Positions 1-6,496 are shown, counted from the stretch's first letter. The stretch: 8,131 bases of DNA from Cryomorphaceae bacterium (GCA_949547975.1 CATITW010000295.1:1-8131); one strand, 5' to 3'. Numbers and translations: made by a program. Notes: a model not told the origin generated them from the letters alone.

Positions 1-363
1 GGAAAATTGGTTTGGGAAGTTGTAGTTCCAGAAGGCAAGGAAAAGCCCTATAGCGTGGAGGAAGAAGACGGTTTTGTAGCGTACTATCGCGATGAGGATC
101 AGAACTTTGCCGCGAATGCAGTACTCAAGGAAATTTGGAAACAAGAGGCGCGCAATGAGAGCAAGCACCCCGTCCCCTTTTCGGATAAGGAAAAACGGCT
201 GATTCAGTACATTAAGGATTATGAGCATGTGACGGTGAGCAAGGCCGCCAAGGTTATGGAACTTCCCCGCAATCTTACGATCAGTACGCTCGCTCGACTC
301 GTTCGGTGGGAAGTGATCGTTTGGCGCAATGAAAAGTCGCAATTTATTTACACCCTAGACTAA
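1..363 (+). CDS. 3' end of a Schlafen/AlbA_2-like protein with C-terminal winged helix (partial)
   Basis: The reading frame is open from base 1 to a TAA at 361-363, so the true start lies to the left; the first possible start, TTG at 7, is not convincing. About 120 residues are visible. The first half (VWEVVVP, PYSVEEEDG, AYYRDEDQNFAAN) resembles the end of the AlbA_2/Schlafen-type putative nucleic-acid-binding domain found in many Bacteroidota proteins, where a 'P-Y/H ... Y-x-R ... A-N' pattern precedes a lysine-rich linker. The last 60 residues (from DKEKRLIQYI to the end) read as a small winged helix: helix, helix (VSKAAKVMEL), recognition-like helix (NLTISTLARLV), then a two-strand wing (VIVWRNEKSQFIYTL). 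The family assignment is from memory of related proteins and is moderate; the winged-helix reading is somewhat safer. Binding to DNA or RNA is inferred. The gene ends tail to tail with trmH, sharing 4 bp. Confidence 0.6.
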   Translation, partial: GKLVWEVVVPEGKEKPYSVEEEDGFVAYYRDEDQNFAANAVLKEIWKQEARNESKHPVPFSDKEKRLIQYIKDYEHVTVSKAAKVMELPRNLTISTLARLVRWEVIVWRNEKSQFIYTLD

Positions 364-1043
364 AGGAATCGGTGTGGGTTCGGAACCGTTCTAAGGGCCC
401 ATCGAATCTTCGTGTCCAGGGCATCCTCCTCTTCCAAGCCCCTTTCGATGCCCGCATTGTCCATACCGAGGGTCAAGTGATGCAGCGCGATACCACAACT
501 GACGGATACGTTAAAGCTTTCTACAAATCCTTTCATAGGAATGTAGACCAATTCGTCTGCGGCGGCGATGAGTTCTTTTGAGGCGCCGACTTGCTCATTT
601 CCAAAACAAAGCACTGCCGGGACTGTCGGGTCGAGTTCGTGCAATGGCTTGGCTTTGGGATCAAGCGCGGTAACGTATAACTTTTTGCCGGTGGACTTTA
701 ACTGTTGTGCCCAAGTCTCCACGCCGCCGTCGTTGTAGGTGTTGAAAAAGGAGACGTCCAGCCACTTCTCAACCCCTTTGGAAATGCCCGAGCTGACGTT
801 AAATCGTTCGTTTTTATCGTACACATCGATGCGGTGCACCCCGAAGGCGTCGGCCGTGCGCATGAGCGCTGAAGCGTTTTGCGTCTTCATCATGTCCTCG
901 AGCGCGAGAGAGAGGTGTCGGGTGCGGTACAGGATCTTCTCTTCGAATAGTGCACGTTTGTGCGGAGTCAATTCGGAAGCGAGTTCCGCGTAAAATTTCT
1001 GTTTTTCTTCCTTCGGTAAGGATCTCCAATCAGTTCTGCTCAT
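360..1043 (-). CDS. trmH: TrmH/SpoU-family RNA 2'-O-ribose methyltransferase
   Basis: This is a 227-residue SPOUT-class methyltransferase, close in length to E. coli TrmH (229). All three SpoU motifs are visible: motif 1 at about 55-69 (QNASALMRTADAFGV, with N56 and R62, the latter matching the catalytic arginine of Thermus TrmH), motif 2 at 143-155 (AVLCFGNEQVGAS, with E150) and motif 3 at 167-181 (YIPMKGFVESFNVSV, with N178). Motifs 2 and 3 form the trefoil-knot S-adenosylmethionine site. The family methylates a ribose 2'-OH; classical TrmH acts on G18 in the tRNA D-loop, which is the likely but unproven substrate here, since SpoU paralogues on rRNA look similar. The N-terminal 50 residues are charged and helical, as expected for the RNA-binding extension. 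The ATG start follows an A-rich stretch, usual in Bacteroidota. The gene diverges from the TPR-like gene across 36 bp, and its TAG stop interlocks with the TAA of the gene on the other strand. Confidence 0.87.
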   Translation of the reverse strand: MSRTDWRSLPKEEKQKFYAELASELTPHKRALFEEKILYRTRHLSLALEDMMKTQNASALMRTADAFGVHRIDVYDKNERFNVSSGISKGVEKWLDVSFFNTYNDGGVETWAQQLKSTGKKLYVTALDPKAKPLHELDPTVPAVLCFGNEQVGASKELIAAADELVYIPMKGFVESFNVSVSCGIALHHLTLGMDNAGIERGLEEEDALDTKIRWALRTVPNPHRFL

Positions 1044-1079
1044 TTCTTTGTTTCTTTGCGGCAGTCAAAAACAATATAG
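1044..1079. promoter_or_regulatory. compact divergent promoter region with tandem TTTCTTTG
   Basis: Only 36 bp separate the start codons of trmH (leftward) and the TPR-like gene (rightward), so both promoters must sit here or overlap the coding ends. On the plus strand the octamer TTTCTTTG occurs twice back to back (1043-1050 and 1051-1058); each matches the Bacteroidota -7 box TAnnTTTG at all fixed positions but one. No good -33 TTTG box is seen at the right distance. The minus strand gives an A-rich leader before the trmH ATG. The promoter assignment is an inference from position and a one-mismatch box. Confidence 0.35.
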
Positions 1080-1595
1080 ATGCTTAGTAAAATCATACGT
1101 TTAGGTCTTACCGCGGCCATTTTTGGGCTTTCAATTTATGAATTTGTTGACGGAGAAATTGGCAATGGGATTGCGTTAATCTTTCCTGCAGCTATCGTAC
1201 TATTCACCTACTTCAGAAATGAGCGCATTCTTTTGTCGTTGTATCACATGAGAAAAAGCGATACTGCGAAGGCAGAAAAAGTCTTACTTGGCATTAAAAA
1301 TCCTGAGAAGTCACTCATCAAAGGCCAGCTTGCCTACTACTATTTGCTGCTCGGTATGATTGAGAGTCAGCGCAAGGTGGGTAAGGCAGAAACACTGCTT
1401 AAGCGCGCTCTAAATACGGGATTGCGTATGGACCAAGACAAGGCACTTGCAAAACTCAACTTAGCAGGGATTGCACTTACCAAACGTAGAAAGCGTGAGG
1501 CGCAAATATTGTTGACAGAGGTGAAGAAATTGGACACTAAAGGGGTACTTGCAGAGCAGACCAAGTACATCAAACAGCAAATGAAGCGCATCTAA
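1080..1595 (+). CDS. membrane-anchored TPR-like helical repeat protein, unknown function
   Basis: A 171-residue protein starting at ATG 1080. Residues about 6-22 and 27-45 form two hydrophobic helices joined by a short acidic turn (FVDGEIG), giving a membrane hairpin. Positively charged residues K4/R7 and R46/R49 flank it, suggesting that both ends face the cytoplasm. The rest (about 50-168) is helical and lysine-rich, with TPR-like spacing: small and large hydrophobics in paired helices around KAEKVLLGI, QLAYYYLLLGM, KAETLLKRAL, AKLNLAGIALTKRR and EAQILLTEVKKL. About three degenerate TPR pairs would fit. TPR domains usually hold partner proteins, so a membrane-tethered scaffold is a reasonable but unproven role. 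No enzyme motif is visible. It is the first gene of the rightward cluster; a 66-bp gap to the next gene leaves co-transcription uncertain. Confidence 0.75.
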   Translation: MLSKIIRLGLTAAIFGLSIYEFVDGEIGNGIALIFPAAIVLFTYFRNERILLSLYHMRKSDTAKAEKVLLGIKNPEKSLIKGQLAYYYLLLGMIESQRKVGKAETLLKRALNTGLRMDQDKALAKLNLAGIALTKRRKREAQILLTEVKKLDTKGVLAEQTKYIKQQMKRI

Positions 1596-1661
1596 TTTTA
1601 ACGCCGATCTAGTGAACTCTCCGGTGTTGTAGCGTGTTGTTTGTCCATAAAGCAAACCGCA

Positions 1662-2123
1662 ATGCACACTATTGAAAGCGTTCAAAAGGTTCCCATTTCG
1701 CTCGAAGAAGCTTGGGAGTTTTTTCAAAATCCTGCCAATCTAGCGACGATTACCCCAGATTATATGGGGTTCAATATTCTATCGGAGGTTCCTCCGAAAA
1801 TGTATCCTGGTCTTTTCATTCATTACAAGGTGACGCCACTGTTGGGCATTCCAATGAATTGGACCACGGAGATTACTCATGTTGATGCGCCCCACTATTT
1901 CGTGGATGAACAACGTGTGGGTCCTTATGCTATTTGGCACCACGAGCACCATTTTAAGGCGATTGACGGCGGAGTTGAAATGCTCGATCGTGTGAACTAT
2001 AAAGTGCCTCTAGGCATTTTGGGTAAGATTGCGCATCCGATTGTTGTGAAGTCGAAATTGGACGAGATTTTCAGCTACCGCAACCAAAAGGTCGAAGAGA
2101 TATTCGGCGCATGGAAGGAGTAA
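1662..2123 (+). CDS. SRPBCC (START-like) superfamily ligand-binding protein
   Basis: About 153 residues if translation starts at ATG 1662; an in-frame TTG at 1641 would add seven residues (MSIKQTA), but related proteins begin with a short strand directly before 'P-I/V-S-L-E-E-A-W', so ATG is preferred. The helix-grip pattern is clear: first strand with PISLEEAWEFF (11-21), a PANLATITP turn (24-32), strands around IHYKVTPLLGIPMNW (53-67) and WTTEITHV (67-74), the conserved GPYAIWHHEHHF (87-98), GGVEMLDRVNYKVPLG (103-118) and a long C-terminal helix (KLDEIFSYRNQKVEEIF). This subfamily is often annotated as a cell-division inhibitor-like or polyketide cyclase-like protein, but its ligand is unknown. 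The histidine cluster WHHEHH is a subfamily feature. The last 13 nt overlap the next gene, implying translational coupling. Confidence 0.8.
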   Translation: MHTIESVQKVPISLEEAWEFFQNPANLATITPDYMGFNILSEVPPKMYPGLFIHYKVTPLLGIPMNWTTEITHVDAPHYFVDEQRVGPYAIWHHEHHFKAIDGGVEMLDRVNYKVPLGILGKIAHPIVVKSKLDEIFSYRNQKVEEIFGAWKE

Positions 2124-2704
2124 TTCTTGCCATCGATTTTGGCAGCAAAACTTCTGGATTTACTGCAGCTGCTTGGCTTGACCTCGAAGGTACCGTTCAC
2201 CTAGAACAGGCGAAAAAAGGCGCTAATGCCGATCAGTGGCTGAGAGATCTTACCGCTCGAGTGCAGCCCAGACTGGTCGCTATAGACGCTCCGCTGAGCT
2301 TGCCTGGCGTGTATTTCGGAACGCCTAAGTGTTCGAGTTTCCACTACCGCCATTGCGATCAGAAGGTCAGTGCGATGAGTCCCTTGTTTTTGGGCGGCCT
2401 TACGGCTCGAGCGATGGAGTTTAAGAGCTGGATTCTAGCGGAGCTGGGTGCCGATGTGATTGAAGTGTATCCGAAGCTTATTGCTCAGGAGATTGCGCTG
2501 GACAAGCGGTATAAGAAAGAGGCTTCGTATTTGAAGGAGGCGCTTGCACAGCTTGTGGACCTGTTGCCCGGTCGTGTTTCGCCGGATGAAGTGGACAATT
2601 GGCACCGGTTTGATGCGCTTTTGGCGCTACGAGCGGCAAGTAAATATGCTGCGGGAGCGGCGGAAAAAATTGGTTTAGAAACCGAAGGAATCATTTATTT
2701 TTGA
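2111..2704 (+). CDS. DUF429 family protein, predicted RNase H-fold nuclease-like
   Basis: A 197-residue protein of the DUF429 type. Visible landmarks are an N-terminal strand ending in an acidic residue (LAIDFGSKTSG, D9), the family hallmark AIDAPLSLP (58-65, D59), a cysteine/histidine-rich stretch (KCSSFHYRHCDQK, 73-85), EVYPKL (118-123, E118) and a C-terminal HRFDALLAL helix (165-173, D168). The order of carboxylates on strands and a final helix matches an RNase H-like fold, which is why the family is described as a predicted nuclease; no substrate is established. The ATG at 2111 lies inside the end of the SRPBCC gene (13-nt overlap, different frame), and a start further right would remove the first strand, so it is accepted. 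The next gene begins 3 nt after its TGA. Confidence 0.8.
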   Translation: MEGVILAIDFGSKTSGFTAAAWLDLEGTVHLEQAKKGANADQWLRDLTARVQPRLVAIDAPLSLPGVYFGTPKCSSFHYRHCDQKVSAMSPLFLGGLTARAMEFKSWILAELGADVIEVYPKLIAQEIALDKRYKKEASYLKEALAQLVDLLPGRVSPDEVDNWHRFDALLALRAASKYAAGAAEKIGLETEGIIYF

Positions 2705-2707
2705 CAC

Positions 2708-3139
2708 ATGGCAGAGAAAAAACGCACGTTTAACCCGATCGATCCAGATAAAATTGCTGAAAACGCGAACGTCTTGCCCTATGGCTCGAGCGTGAGCGCC
2801 CCTGCGTTTGCTGCAGTCGACACCCTGAAGAATAAGTCTTTGGATGTCAATGCGATGGAGATGCAAACGGACATGCAGCTGGATCAGATAAAGGCGCAGA
2901 TTGAATTGCTTGCGGAACAGGCGAAGAAGATTCAACAACGCAAGGAATTGAGCGAACACATCTACCATGCGGATATGGGTTTTAAACCCGAGATCAACCA
3001 CACTTATTTTCTGTACCAAAAGGAAGAAGGCGGAACTGTACTGAGTATGATCGCACCGAGCGAGTGGCGAAAATGCCCGTATGAATTCTTGCACAAAGTG
3101 CTTTTGCTTGCAGACCACACTTGGGATATCGTAGAATAA
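2708..3139 (+). CDS. DUF2452 family protein
   Basis: A 143-residue protein recognisable as DUF2452 from its ordered blocks: an N-terminal 'NPID.DKI.EN...LPYGSSVSAPAF' segment (9-34), a long amphipathic, probably coiled-coil helix (about 46-80, AMEMQTDMQLDQIKAQ then ELLAEQAKKIQQR), then the most conserved part, SEHIYHADMGFKP (82-94), HTYFLYQKE (98-106) and LSMIAPSEW (112-120). The family is common in Bacteroidota and has eukaryotic members (human C1orf50), but no biochemical function is established. There is no signal peptide or membrane segment, so it is probably cytoplasmic; the helix suggests oligomer formation. It starts 3 nt after the DUF429 gene, and its TAA shares one base with the ATG of the hydrolase (TAATG), which points to coupled translation. 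Confidence 0.82.
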   Translation: MAEKKRTFNPIDPDKIAENANVLPYGSSVSAPAFAAVDTLKNKSLDVNAMEMQTDMQLDQIKAQIELLAEQAKKIQQRKELSEHIYHADMGFKPEINHTYFLYQKEEGGTVLSMIAPSEWRKCPYEFLHKVLLLADHTWDIVE

Positions 3140-3744
3140 TGTTAGACTACCTCGAACACTTTGAGGGGAAGGACGCTCCTACCCTCATGCTCTTGCACGG
3201 CTTCGGCTCCAATAAAGAAGATCTGTTCGGTTTGCAGCCGTACTTCAAAGGATTCAACTTGGTTTGTTTTCAGGCTCCAAATGACTTGGGACAGGGCGGC
3301 TTTGCCTGGTACGACATTCAGTGGAACGGTGGGGATAAAATCATCGACCCGAGCGAGGTAGCTCGTGTAGAGAAAGCGGTGGCTGCGGATTTTGATACTT
3401 GGCGCGAGGAGCGCGGTTGTAACGGAAAAGTGTTCATCGGTGGGTTTTCACAAGGAGGAATTCTCGCCATGTCGCTCTACAAAAGCGGCGTTGCAGCAGA
3501 CGGATATGTTCTCATGAGTGGGTATATGCTTCCTCAGTGGGCAGAAGAGAATTGGTCAAAGAGTATTCCTGTGTTACAGACGCATGGTATGGCGGACCCT
3601 GTTATCCCCTATGAATGGGCCGAGGCCAGTGCGCAACGACTGGCTGCTAATCCAAATTACATTTTCGAAAGCTACCAGATGGGGCATCATCTAAATGGCC
3701 CTTGTATGGATTGTATCCAACAGTTTTTAACGGAGCTGAAGTAA
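3139..3744 (+). CDS. alpha/beta-hydrolase, phospholipase/carboxylesterase (Abhydrolase_2) type
   Basis: A 201-residue serine hydrolase starting at ATG 3139; an in-frame TTG at 3121 is less likely because it lies deep in the previous gene. Features in order: oxyanion-hole strand LMLLHGFGSNKEDL (16-29), APNDLGQGGFAWYDI (46-60), the nucleophile elbow GGFSQGG (101-107) with S104, the acid in HGMADPVIP (149-157) with D153, and MGHHL (181-185) with H183. The complete Ser-Asp-His triad and the GFSQGG elbow are typical of the small esterases related to acyl-protein thioesterase and YpfH, which cut ester or thioester bonds of medium acyl chains. The natural substrate cannot be read from the sequence. 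There is no signal peptide, so it is cytoplasmic. It is the last gene of the rightward cluster and overlaps the end of wbpI on the other strand by 18 bp. Confidence 0.88.
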   Translation: MLDYLEHFEGKDAPTLMLLHGFGSNKEDLFGLQPYFKGFNLVCFQAPNDLGQGGFAWYDIQWNGGDKIIDPSEVARVEKAVAADFDTWREERGCNGKVFIGGFSQGGILAMSLYKSGVAADGYVLMSGYMLPQWAEENWSKSIPVLQTHGMADPVIPYEWAEASAQRLAANPNYIFESYQMGHHLNGPCMDCIQQFLTELK

Positions 3745-4803
3745 GGTCTGCGCAATACGAACGGCTGCATCTCCGTTGCCGTAACCGTCAAAGCTGTAGT
3801 CGTTGCTGTGAGCTAAAGCGGATGCAATAGTCGCGGGTAAGTCTGAATCTAACGAAGTGAATAATCGGTTCACACCGATCTCTACCAGCTCTACCCATTC
3901 GGTTTCATTTCTTAACGTCACGCATGGTTTTTTAGAGAAGAACGCTTCTTTCTGTAAACCACCGCTATCGGTCACTACGAGCGTTGCCTGCTTTAACGCA
4001 TACAGCATTTGCAAATAGCTCGCTGGTGGGGCTAATGCCACTTCTAAGGTTAAGCCATTCTGCTCTAATCGTGCCTTAGTCGAAGGATGCAGCGGCATCC
4101 AAACCGGCATGACCTCCTTGTGAACCCGGTTCAATTCTTCGGTGAGCTGCTTTAGTCGCTCTGGGTTGGAAACATTTTCAAAACGGTGCATCGTGGCGAG
4201 TGCGTACGGCTTTTCAAAGAACGATCGCTCCCCCATTTCCTCATGATACGCCGCACTGGGTAGAAACGTTTGCAAGGCATCGTACATGACATCTCCGACT
4301 TGCTCGATCTGTACCTCAAAGCTGCCAAATCCTTCCTTAAGTAGGGTCTGTGTCGCATTTTCATTCGGAGTGAACAATACTTTCGACATACGGTCGGTCA
4401 GGATGCGGTTCATCTCCTCGGGCATGTTCAGGTTGTAGGAACGCAGTCCAGCCTCTACATGAACTACGGGAATCTCTAATTTTGTAGCCGCTAATGCACC
4501 TGCTAACGTAGAGTTGGTATCGCCATACACTAGGACTGCATCAGGAGCAATCTCTCGAAGTATGGGTGCCAATTCTGCCAACATTTTCGCCACCATTTCA
4601 GCATGTTCCATGTTGCCACAATCCAGCTGTGCAACAGGTTTTGGGAGCTGCATTTCTTCGAAAAAAACAGCACTCATACGCACATCATAATGCTGACCCG
4701 TATGCACTGTAAACTCTTTTATTCCAGCATTTTGAAGCGCTTTACTTACAGGAGCACTTTTAATGAATTGAGGGCGAGCGCCTATGATGGTTACTACTTT
4801 CAT
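3727..4803 (-). CDS. wbpI: UDP-2,3-diacetamido-2,3-dideoxy-glucuronate 2-epimerase (WbpI type of the WecB family)
   Basis: A 358-residue non-hydrolysing UDP-N-acetylglucosamine 2-epimerase family member of normal length. Visible motifs are TIIGARPQFIK (5-15), HTGQHYD (34-40), GDTNSTLAGALAA (94-106, D95), HVEAGLRS (115-122, E117), MPEEMNR (127-133), MHRFEN (205-210, H206), LHPST (238-242) and TDSGGLQKEA (278-287). D95, E117, a PEE glutamate and H206 match the E. coli WecB active site. TEWVELVEIG (301-310), in place of the TERPEAV seen in true WecB, is what I recall of the WbpI branch, which epimerises C2 of UDP-GlcNAc3NAcA to give UDP-ManNAc3NAcA. Its place directly after wbpE and wbpD supports this over UDP-GlcNAc epimerase. 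It starts inside the wbpD stop (ATGA) and is the last gene of the operon, so it is presumably translated by coupling. Confidence 0.86.
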   Translation of the reverse strand: MKVVTIIGARPQFIKSAPVSKALQNAGIKEFTVHTGQHYDVRMSAVFFEEMQLPKPVAQLDCGNMEHAEMVAKMLAELAPILREIAPDAVLVYGDTNSTLAGALAATKLEIPVVHVEAGLRSYNLNMPEEMNRILTDRMSKVLFTPNENATQTLLKEGFGSFEVQIEQVGDVMYDALQTFLPSAAYHEEMGERSFFEKPYALATMHRFENVSNPERLKQLTEELNRVHKEVMPVWMPLHPSTKARLEQNGLTLEVALAPPASYLQMLYALKQATLVVTDSGGLQKEAFFSKKPCVTLRNETEWVELVEIGVNRLFTSLDSDLPATIASALAHSNDYSFDGYGNGDAAVRIAQTLLQLR

Positions 4804-5378
4804 TCTGCTGAAGTTATCAGAGTTACGGAGTCCTCAGAGCACTGGTACCGCTCTCCTGTTTTCTCGCATACGGCCCTACCTGTATCGTCAAAAGACAAGC
4901 GCAAACCGTGGCGACTTACCCAACCTATTCTGCGGGCGGGAACACCTACCATCATCGCGAAAGCAGGTACGTCCGCTGTCACTACTGCGCCAGCGCCGAT
5001 GAATGCATATGCACCTATGTTGTGTCCACAAACGATGGTTGCATTTGCACCAATGCTCGCTCCTTTTGCTACGTGCGTTTTAGCGTAGGACTTTTGCTCG
5101 AAAAAACTCCGTGGCGCTTGGACATTAGTGAAGACCATCGAAGGTCCTAGAAAAACATCGTCTTCAAGCGTTACGCCGCTATAGACGCTGACATTGTTCT
5201 GAATTTTAACTCCGTTTCCGATGCGTACATCGTCCGCAACAAATACGTTCTGACCCAGATTGCAATGCGCTCCAAGCACGGCACCGGGCATGAGGTGTGA
5301 AAAATGCCAGATTTTCGTTCCCTCGCCTATGCTAGCGCCAGGATCAATCACTGCAGTGTCGTGTGCGAAATAACTCAT
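4800..5378 (-). CDS. wbpD: UDP-2-acetamido-3-amino-2,3-dideoxy-glucuronate N-acetyltransferase (WbpD/WlbB type)
   Basis: A 192-residue left-handed beta-helix acyltransferase. Hexapeptide-repeat turns run from about 9 to 72 (AVIDPGASIGEGTKI, LGQNVFVADDVRIG, VKIQNNVSVYSGVTL) and again from about 103 to 137 (VAKGASIGANATIVCG, AYAFIGAGAVV). Between them sits the subfamily loop GPSMVFTNVQAPRS (78-91). MVGVPARRIGW (143-153) and a C-terminal tail with CEKTGERY (171-178) are also typical of WbpD. The enzyme uses acetyl-CoA to acetylate the 3-amino group of UDP-GlcNAc3NA, giving UDP-GlcNAc3NAcA. It starts in the stop of wbpE (ATGA at 5378-5375) and ends in the start of wbpI (ATGA at 4803-4800), so it lies between the enzymes acting just before and just after it in the pathway. 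Confidence 0.9.
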   Translation of the reverse strand: MSYFAHDTAVIDPGASIGEGTKIWHFSHLMPGAVLGAHCNLGQNVFVADDVRIGNGVKIQNNVSVYSGVTLEDDVFLGPSMVFTNVQAPRSFFEQKSYAKTHVAKGASIGANATIVCGHNIGAYAFIGAGAVVTADVPAFAMMVGVPARRIGWVSRHGLRLSFDDTGRAVCEKTGERYQCSEDSVTLITSAE

Positions 5379-6496
5379 AGAGAAGAGAAATAAGAAGCGA
5401 TAGTAGAAGTTATGTACTCCATCTGAGCGTCGTTTAGGAGCTCATCGATGGGCAGGGAAAGTACGGAATTGGCCAAAGCTTCACTTACGGGAACCTCAGC
5501 GTTCGGATCAAACGCTGCGTAAGCCTGTTGCTTATTTAAGGGAATGGGATAATAGACCATGGTGGCAATGCCTGCACGCTGAAGAAATGCTCGAAGCGGA
5601 TCTCTATGTGCAGCGGGCACTTTTATGGTGTACTGGTGGTACGCATGAGACGTATGGTGCGGAGTTACGGGGGCTTCGACCTCAGCGATAGCGCTGAACG
5701 CTTGATCGTATGTCTTTGCTAGCGCTGATTTTCTGGCCACACTTCGCTCGAAATAACCCAATTTTACATTCAAGGCTGCCGCTTGTAACGGATCCAATCT
5801 GCTGTTGACCCCAAGAATATCGTGGGTGTATTTTTTACTCTGGCCGTGCTTTGCAATACTTCGTGCCCTGGCTAATAAGCTCTTATCCGGTGAGCACAAC
5901 GCCCCACCGTCTCCAAGAGCTCCTAAGCTTTTGGTTGGGAAAAAACTGAAGGTCCCAATAGTGCCCACTGTTCCTGCATATTTTCCAGCGTATTTGCCGG
6001 CAAGGAATGTGGCACCAAAAGCCTGAGCAGTATCCTCTACAATGGGCAATCCGGGGATGGCCAATTCCAAAGATTCAATATCTGCGCACTGACCGTACAA
6101 GTGCACGGCAATCACCGCTTTCGTGTTCGAAGTGCGTTTTTTGGCGGCTGAAGAAGGATCGATACAAAAGGTATCTGGCAGTACATCGCACCAAACGGCG
6201 CGTGCACCCAGTACTCCAATCACCTCAGCGCTAGAAGCATAGGTAAACGCAGGAACAATCACTTCATCCCCTGGGCCTATTCCAAGTGCCATTAATGCGA
6301 TCTGAAGCGCATCTGTACCGTTTCCTACACCTGCGATGGGCGCAGCGAGAAAATCGCTACACGACTGCTCAAAGGATGCGACCGCGGGGCCTCCGATATA
6401 CTGTCCGCTATGGATCACCTGCAATACGGCGTCATCGAGTTCACGCTGGTATTCCGCGTGAATTCTAGGCAGGTCAATCATTGGTATAGGTTTCAC
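5375..6496 (-). CDS. wbpE: UDP-2-acetamido-2-deoxy-3-keto-glucuronate aminotransferase (WbpE/PorR type, DegT/DnrJ/EryC1 family)
   Basis: A 373-residue PLP-dependent sugar aminotransferase. Landmarks: HSGQYIGGPAVASFE (29-43), GNGTDALQIALMALG (58-72, phosphate-binding), GDEVIVPAFTY (76-86), VHLYGQCAD (131-139), IVEDTAQAFGA (152-162, with D155 under the PLP pyridine ring), FFPTKSLGALGDGGA (185-199) with the Schiff-base lysine K189, HGQSKKY (217-223), GVNSRLDPLQAA (229-240) and YYPIPLNKQQAY (315-326). The whole pattern follows Pseudomonas WbpE; the Porphyromonas homologue is PorR. It transfers an amino group from glutamate to C3 of the 3-keto nucleotide sugar. The start is GTG 6496, giving MKPIPMIDL as in relatives that begin K-I-x-M-x-DL; ATG 6481 is the alternative. 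An unusual AGKY duplication lies at 166-173. It is the first gene of the trio, and its TGA overlaps the wbpD ATG. Confidence 0.9.
   Translation of the reverse strand: MKPIPMIDLPRIHAEYQRELDDAVLQVIHSGQYIGGPAVASFEQSCSDFLAAPIAGVGNGTDALQIALMALGIGPGDEVIVPAFTYASSAEVIGVLGARAVWCDVLPDTFCIDPSSAAKKRTSNTKAVIAVHLYGQCADIESLELAIPGLPIVEDTAQAFGATFLAGKYAGKYAGTVGTIGTFSFFPTKSLGALGDGGALCSPDKSLLARARSIAKHGQSKKYTHDILGVNSRLDPLQAAALNVKLGYFERSVARKSALAKTYDQAFSAIAEVEAPVTPHHTSHAYHQYTIKVPAAHRDPLRAFLQRAGIATMVYYPIPLNKQQAYAAFDPNAEVPVSEALANSVLSLPIDELLNDAQMEYITSTIASYFSSL
5978..6001 (-). repeat. in-frame 12-bp tandem duplication (AGKY-AGKY) inside wbpE
   Basis: Codons for A-G-K-Y occur twice in tandem (residues 166-173) and are followed by A-G again. 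The two copies differ at three of four third positions (gcc ggc aaa tac versus gct gga aaa tat), so the duplication is not recent or has been smoothed by synonymous change. It lies in the surface loop before the active-site strand and probably only lengthens that loop. Confidence 0.6.

Noticed and set aside
1641..1661. TTG at 1641 as start of the SRPBCC protein
   Set aside because: The ATG at 1662 gives the N terminus expected for the family; the seven extra residues add nothing recognisable.
2675..3118. 147-codon minus-strand open frame opposite the DUF2452 gene
   Set aside because: The plus strand encodes a recognisable conserved family here; the antisense protein shows no family features.
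3727..4803. Calling the epimerase WecB, making UDP-ManNAc for enterobacterial-type antigen
   Set aside because: The TEWVELV block and the wbpE-wbpD context favour the WbpI branch. WecB remains possible only if phylogeny says so.
4603..5088. 161-codon plus-strand open frame antisense to wbpI and wbpD
   Set aside because: It spans the junction of two well-recognised minus-strand genes, and its translation has no domain-like pattern. It is a shadow frame.
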